Below, one piece after another: positions 60,550 to 64,000 of a DNA stretch of 64,000 nt. Below the pieces are notes generated by a model. That model did not search any database. It was given only the letters and a program-made list of their open reading frames with translations, and was not told where the DNA came from. Origin of the DNA: Flagellimonas yonaguniensis (GTDB lineage Bacteria; Bacteroidota; Bacteroidia; Flavobacteriales; Flavobacteriaceae); the NCBI RefSeq assembly GCF_029193885.1, contig NZ_JARFVB010000005.1:62001-126000 (forward strand), in the 5' to 3' direction. Positions within the stretch are counted from its first letter, which is position 1; every line of letters starts with the position of its first letter. Made by a program: the position numbers and the translations under genes.

Positions 60550-61391
60550 CCGATTCGAGCCTTGGCGTTCAATTTGCCTACCAAGCTCTTCGCTACTTTT
60601 GTATCATACTCCTTTTTCCTGTATTTGCTGATAGGCTTTATGCCCATGATGGAATTGGTAATGAACAGCTCGTCCACTTTTTGAAGCTCAAAAGGAGAGA
60701 TGGAATCCTCTACCAAATCGTATTCTTCGGAACCTGCAATGATTTTCATAAGATTTTTACGGATAATACCATCTAAACAACCATCACTCAAGGGTGGGGT
60801 TTTGATTTCATTGCCCTTCACTAAAAATAGGTTTCCATTTATAGCTTCAACTACTTTTTTGTCAGTGTTTACCAACAAACAGTTGGCATAGCCATTTTCT
60901 TGGGCATACACCCCTGCCACCACATTCAGTATTTTGTTGGTTGATTTTAAGTTGGAAAGCATATCCTTGTTCACATAGTAATCCTTGAACAATTCCACTT
61001 CGTAATTTCCTTCTTCAATGATAAAAAAAGGAGATTCCATAGCTCCCGTTTCAATAACGTAGGATACATCATTGGTGCTTGGCGTATAGAGCCCACCTTC
61101 ATTCCTGAAAACAGTTAAACGAACCCGGATCGCACCACTTTCCTGATTATTGGAGGCAATGGTTTTACTAATCTCCTCTTCCAAAAACTCCAAAGTGAAT
61201 TCCATGGGAATTTCCATACGCAGAATACGCATAGAAGCCATTAATCTAAAATAGTGGTCTTCCCAAAAAAAGAGGGTTCCATTTACATAACGAACCGTCT
61301 CAAAAAGGGCATCGCCGTACCTGAACGCCCTATTGCTTTGTGTAAAAATCGCTTTATCCGCAGCTAAAAGCTCTCCATTGTAATTGACCAT
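60546..61391 (-). CDS. Class IV PLP aminotransferase (PabC/IlvE-like)
   Basis: This is a 281-aa protein. It has the N-terminal FRYGDALFETVRYVNGTLFF typical of class IV, the PLP Lys in LKSTNKILNVVAGVYAQENG (~150), EAINGNLFLVKGNEIKTPPL and the phosphate-binding GCLDGIIRKNL. 4-amino-4-deoxychorismate lyase, branched-chain aminotransferase and D-amino-acid aminotransferase are all possible; the short length and motif spacing fit PabC somewhat better. Its ATG lies directly after the T tract of a terminator-like hairpin. Confidence 0.88.
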   Translation of the reverse strand: MVNYNGELLAADKAIFTQSNRAFRYGDALFETVRYVNGTLFFWEDHYFRLMASMRILRMEIPMEFTLEFLEEEISKTIASNNQESGAIRVRLTVFRNEGGLYTPSTNDVSYVIETGAMESPFFIIEEGNYEVELFKDYYVNKDMLSNLKSTNKILNVVAGVYAQENGYANCLLVNTDKKVVEAINGNLFLVKGNEIKTPPLSDGCLDGIIRKNLMKIIAGSEEYDLVEDSISPFELQKVDELFITNSIMGIKPISKYRKKEYDTKVAKSLVGKLNAKARIG

Positions 61392-61417
61392 AAAAAAGTC
61401 CCGATTTAAATCGGGAC
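61392..61417 (-). terminator. Palindromic terminator abutting the aminotransferase start
   Basis: The 20-bp perfect palindrome GTCCCGATTTAAATCGGGAC (61398-61417) is followed on the minus strand by six T and immediately the ATG at 61391. It ends transcription of the START-like gene and may also attenuate the aminotransferase. Confidence 0.8.
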
Positions 61418-61445
61418 CAAAGATACGGTTTACTTGAGAATCAGA

Positions 61446-61829
61446 CTAGGTTGAACCAAGAACCTGTTTAAGGTCGGAAACCTGGTTTTCCCAGAGCATT
61501 TTTGCTTCGTCGACCTCGTCATCTTCAGCAAAGTCTGTTATGAAAAGGGAAACATCTTTTGTTATTTCGTCAACTATAATGCGCATTTCAAAGAAGGTAT
61601 CATCTTCGTTTTCTTCCCATGCAAGTTTTACAAATTCCTCACTTTTTCGCTTGAGCAGTTTAGCTCTCTCTTCTGCACCATCCCAAATAAATGTAAAAAT
61701 TTCTCCACGGGAATTAACGTTGTCGGCATACCATTCAGATAGTCCCGAGGGAGTGGAAATATATTGGTAAAGCAACTGAGGCGACGCCTGGATCACAAAC
61801 TCCAGTTCAAATTTAACCTTATCACTCAT
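61446..61829 (-). CDS. START-like domain protein
   Basis: This is a 127-aa protein of the AHSA1/START-like fold. It has FELEFVIQASPQLLYQYIST, SGLSEWYADNVNSRGEIFTF and KLAWEENEDDTFFEM. A short acidic form of this domain is conserved across Bacteroidota. The ligand or partner is unknown. It is monocistronic, with a terminator 28 bp downstream. Confidence 0.85.
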   Translation of the reverse strand: MSDKVKFELEFVIQASPQLLYQYISTPSGLSEWYADNVNSRGEIFTFIWDGAEERAKLLKRKSEEFVKLAWEENEDDTFFEMRIIVDEITKDVSLFITDFAEDDEVDEAKMLWENQVSDLKQVLGST

Positions 61830-61916
61830 TGTCGTGTTCTTTAAATCGTTTTTTTAACTTTAGTATAGTTTGGGAAGATATAAAAATAAATATCAAATAA
61901 TAAATTAATCATGAAT

Positions 61917-61948
61917 TTTGATTCAGCGAAAATTTAAACATATATTTG
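61917..61948 (+). promoter_or_regulatory. Promoter of the tRNA-Met genes (TTTG-N20-TATATTTG)
   Basis: TTTG at 61917-61920, a 20-bp spacer and TATATTTG at 61941-61948. The truncated tRNA starts 21 bp downstream. Confidence 0.75.
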
Positions 61949-61968
61949 CACCCGCTTAGCGAAATCAT

Positions 61969-62016
61969 GGCGAGGTAGCTCAGCTGGTTAGAGCGTCGGA
62001 TTCATAACCCGGGGAC
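61969..62016 (+). pseudogene. Truncated tRNA-Met copy
   Basis: Forty-eight bp match the 5' part of the complete tRNA-Met (acceptor 5' strand, D-arm, anticodon arm with CAT loop). It has anticodon-stem changes (TCGGA/CCCGG) and then loses the variable, T- and 3' acceptor parts. It lies 23 bp before the intact gene and directly behind the promoter. Confidence 0.85.
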
Positions 62017-62039
62017 AAAATTGAAATATTGAAGTAAAT

Positions 62040-62113
62040 GGCGAGGTAGCTCAGGTGGTTAGAGCGTTGGATTCATAACCCAGAGGTCGGGGGTTCAAGT
62101 CCCCCTCTCGCTA
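62040..62113 (+). tRNA. tRNA-Met (CAT)
   Basis: Acceptor GGCGAGG/TCTCGCT (two G-T pairs), D-arm GCTC..GAGC, anticodon loop TTCATAA, T-arm GGGGG-TTCAAGT-CCCCC and discriminator A. CCA is not encoded. Elongator versus Ile2 (lysidine) identity cannot be settled by eye, but the sequence resembles tRNA-Met of Flavobacteria. Confidence 0.93.
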
Positions 62114-62125
62114 CTTTTTGATGAT

Positions 62126-62158
62126 AAAAAACCCAAGATGAAAATCTTGGGTTTTTTT
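62126..62158 (+). terminator. Rho-independent terminator of tRNA-Met
   Basis: Perfect 14-bp stem AAAAAACCCAAGAT/ATCTTGGGTTTTTT with a GAAA loop and T tail. Confidence 0.92.
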
Positions 62159-62321
62159 GTTAGGTAAAACATAGGTAAAACATTTTGGTGTTTTACTTGT
62201 CTATTACTAACGAGTCAATTCAAGACTCAATTATTGTTATTCTTTATGTAAATAATGATGAGTGGCTATTTTACTCTTTACGAAAGACACATTCTGTAAA
62301 GAGTTTCGCTCTTTTGAACTT

Positions 62322-62759
62322 TTAAATCAACTTAAATAATTGAGATATGGTCACTAGTAAACTAGAAACCCCAATTATTACAATCGCCCTTGCAAGATTT
62401 CTTTGCCGTTTTGAAGCTTCTTTGCTTGCTATTGTCTGATCTTGAAATCGAATGCTTAACTCTAGCAGCTGAACGCTTAGAAAATCTGTATTTAAACTAA
62501 ATCTATCTGAAACCGCATTAGCCAAAGCCCTTTCTGCATCTTCGATTTTTCTATCCAATGAATGAACTAGCCTTCGAGTTTTAAGTTCTTCTTGTAGCTT
62601 ATCTTTTTTCTTTGAATCAAGATCCTCAAATCTTTCTAATATTTGTATTGCCTCTTCTCTAATAGTCATTAAAGATTTAACGGAGTCATAAATTTTATCG
62701 ATTTGAGAATTCATCTGAATTCTTTGCTCCCTAATTTTCTGTATTGACTTATTACTCAT
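62322..62759 (-). CDS. Coiled-coil protein with C-terminal membrane anchor
   Basis: This is a 145-aa protein. Residues ~1-120 are charged helices of coiled-coil character (NSQIDKIYDSVKSLMTIREE, DLDSKKKDKLQEELKTRRLV). The C-terminus is a TM helix (ARAIVIIGVSSLLVTISQLF), giving tail-anchored topology. No family is recognised. It is the last gene of a minus-strand group with the ImmA/IrrE protein 24 bp upstream. Confidence 0.6.
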   Translation of the reverse strand: MSNKSIQKIREQRIQMNSQIDKIYDSVKSLMTIREEAIQILERFEDLDSKKKDKLQEELKTRRLVHSLDRKIEDAERALANAVSDRFSLNTDFLSVQLLELSIRFQDQTIASKEASKRQRNLARAIVIIGVSSLLVTISQLFKLI

Positions 62760-62783
62760 ACAATCCTTTATTTCAACTTCATA

Positions 62784-63575
62784 TCACTCCTCCCAAACTA
62801 TACTGAGGGCTCTACCCTTATAGGAGATGCAGTGCTCAAAGAACTTCCTGTGTGAATCATCATCTTTTACGTAGTCGAATATGTCGACAGCCCAGATTTC
62901 TTCTTTTTTGAATAGGTTTTCAATACTTTCTGCAAAGTACTCGCCCATTACAGTTTTCGGTGCAACTCTATTTTGATATAACAAATACTTGTATGGAAAG
63001 TCTTCACTACAATGTCTCCAAATCACCTTCCCATTTTCGCCGTAGATTATCATAATAGAATGATTGCCAATTCCCGCAAACCTAAAAGCACAGGCCGTCC
63101 TACTGACATTATATTCGTCTTTCAAAAAATCGATAAGCTCTATGCTGAATTCCTTACGGTAGCAATCTTTTTTGAACCTAGCTTCCGGCATTAACAAACA
63201 AGACGCAAAATAATCAGCTTCTCTTTCAATTTGATTGAATTGTTTTCGGTTGGTACGTGAGGGATGCGGTTCCAGTAGACCTTTTTTCAGTCCTATTCTA
63301 TGGGAGTCTATGTAATAATGTCCAAGCTCGTGGGCCAAAGTGAATCTACCTTTTGCCGAGTTTGGTTTATTCCCTAAGTCCGTGTTTAAATGTATATAGA
63401 ATTTTCCATTTTCATAAAATGTCATTCCATCTACAGTATCTTTGCCATAGGAATCATAGTAAACAGCTAAACCTTCATCATCAATTATGCTATCAAGTGG
63501 CGTTGCCTTTTCTTGATATTCCAATGCTATGGTTTCCGCTAATTCTTTTATGCTTGGCTTAGTTGGAATCACTTG
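62784..63575 (-). CDS. ImmA/IrrE family metallo-endopeptidase
   Basis: This is ~263 aa from GTG 63575 (MIPTKPSIKELAETIAL); the frame extends to TTG 63608 inside the upstream gene. The zinc site is FTLAHELGHYYIDSH (HExxH, ~90), with the third ligand Glu in QIEREADYFASCLLMPEARF, the usual COG2856 arrangement. These peptidases cleave repressors in phages, ICEs and toxin-antitoxin systems, usually next to an HTH gene. The C-terminal ~90 residues (WRHCSEDFPYKYLL) are an additional domain. The start overlaps the upstream gene. Confidence 0.88.
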   Translation of the reverse strand, partial: QVIPTKPSIKELAETIALEYQEKATPLDSIIDDEGLAVYYDSYGKDTVDGMTFYENGKFYIHLNTDLGNKPNSAKGRFTLAHELGHYYIDSHRIGLKKGLLEPHPSRTNRKQFNQIEREADYFASCLLMPEARFKKDCYRKEFSIELIDFLKDEYNVSRTACAFRFAGIGNHSIMIIYGENGKVIWRHCSEDFPYKYLLYQNRVAPKTVMGEYFAESIENLFKKEEIWAVDIFDYVKDDDSHRKFFEHCISYKGRALSIVWEE

Positions 63576-63903
63576 AGTCCTGATCGTGTTTTTTACGCAT
63601 CTTATCAATGATATGCTGTGGTAGTTTTTCCTTTCCCTTTCGGGCTACCATTCGTAAACTTTCTATTTCAACATCAATATCTTCCTCAAACATAGTGATA
63701 ACCTTGGGTTCTCTATGGAAGGTACTGTTGATTATAGCTATGGGGTCAATGGAGGTATTGTCTAACTTATAGTTATAATCTTCATACAGCTTGTTAAATC
63801 TGTCGAGTTCTCGTTCGCTACTCGGAAACAGAAAACCTGTGGAGCTCAACCAACTATCCAAGTGCCCGATTTCGATTAATCCTATTTTTTTAGGCTTTGC
63901 CAT
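63559..63903 (-). CDS. Hypothetical protein coupled to ImmA/IrrE
   Basis: This is a 114-aa protein. It has IGLIEIGHLDSWLSSTGFLF, then a charged C-terminal tail (KMRKKHDQDSSDSN). It overlaps the ImmA/IrrE frame at its 3' end and its ATG overlaps the stop of the upstream frame (TAATG). It may be a partner or substrate of the peptidase. No family is recognised. Confidence 0.55.
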   Translation of the reverse strand: MAKPKKIGLIEIGHLDSWLSSTGFLFPSSERELDRFNKLYEDYNYKLDNTSIDPIAIINSTFHREPKVITMFEEDIDVEIESLRMVARKGKEKLPQHIIDKMRKKHDQDSSDSN

Positions 63904-64000
63904 TAATAATATTTAAGTAGTTCGTAACGTGTCTGTTCGCATCTCCGTAATAAGTGTTCACGGACTTTTGGGTCAAAGAGAGTTTTTCTCTTAGTAGTCG
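63903..64000 (-). CDS. Partial CDS at right edge, function unknown
   Basis: The C-terminal ~32 residues of a frame entering from the right end with LFDPKVREHLLRRCEQTRYE and LLKYY before TAA. The stop overlaps the next start as TAATG, which supports this frame over another open one here that ends YLNIINGKA. Confidence 0.45.
   Translation of the reverse strand, partial: TTKRKTLFDPKVREHLLRRCEQTRYELLKYY

Noticed and set aside
61969..62113. A classic attL/attR pair for an integrase at tRNA-Met
   Set aside because: The partial copy is the 5' half and lies only 23 bp from the intact gene, with no element between. Ordinary tRNA integration leaves a 3' fragment at a distance.

Overview
The window looks like a chromosome segment of a marine-type member of the Flavobacteriaceae (Bacteroidota). 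The evidence is: promoters of the TTG(TTTG)/TAnnTTTG type, a protein with a type IX secretion (T9SS) C-terminal sorting domain, SprB repeats, DUF4290, DUF2911 and DUF2520 proteins, a bacillithiol deacetylase (BshB1), a CcsB-CcsA fusion and low-to-moderate GC. The genus cannot be fixed from the sequence alone; a Muricauda/Allomuricauda-like organism is a guess.

Region 1 (1-7.6 kb) holds a partial FAD amino-acid dehydrogenase, an M28 peptidase lipoprotein, and three secreted or surface proteins: an outer-membrane barrel, a PQQ-type propeller and a cadherin/receptor-L lipoprotein. The propeller and lipoprotein genes share a duplicated ~95-bp leader with a hairpin.

Region 2 (7.7-29.1 kb, all minus strand) is the notable part and reads as a polymorphic-toxin locus. 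A tightly packed operon runs from 29127 to 12190. It encodes a ~1571-aa secreted protein, an FN3-domain protein, a 1366-aa SprB-repeat protein with a T9SS sorting domain, a PKD lipoprotein, a four-helix-bundle protein, a 1078-aa secreted FN3/coiled-coil effector with a GNAT-like C-terminal tip, and a putative immunity protein. Downstream lies an array of orphan toxin tips and small putative immunity genes. The first orphan tip has no start codon but carries ~170 bp nearly identical to the junction region of the effector, which suggests tip replacement by recombination. The other tips (an EndoU-like nuclease, a Cys-peptidase-like fragment, an HEM-type fragment and a 31-residue tail) are cut by REP/BIME palindromes. 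These palindromes match the ends of a complete REP-associated tyrosine transposase (RAYT) element at 9677-10351. A truncated RAYT sits at the far end of the array.

Region 3 (29.3-61.8 kb) is ordinary core genome. It contains tRNA-His, two TPR sensor kinases, BshB1, a trans-sulfuration enzyme, a MATE exporter with a structured leader, CcsBA, a DUF2520/KdsC-like/Maf cluster, a U32 peptidase-family (TrhP-like) protein with a coupled ferredoxin, a PIG-L deacetylase plus a micro-ORF plus a Na+/solute symporter, an SRPBCC/photolyase/pirin group, MurA (with the catalytic Cys position occupied by Asp), RecQ, Fmt, HU, YqgE and a class IV aminotransferase.

Region 4 (61.9-64 kb) has a truncated and a complete tRNA-Met in tandem. 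These are followed by a strand of accessory genes, including an ImmA/IrrE metallopeptidase, that runs off the right edge and may be the start of a genomic island.
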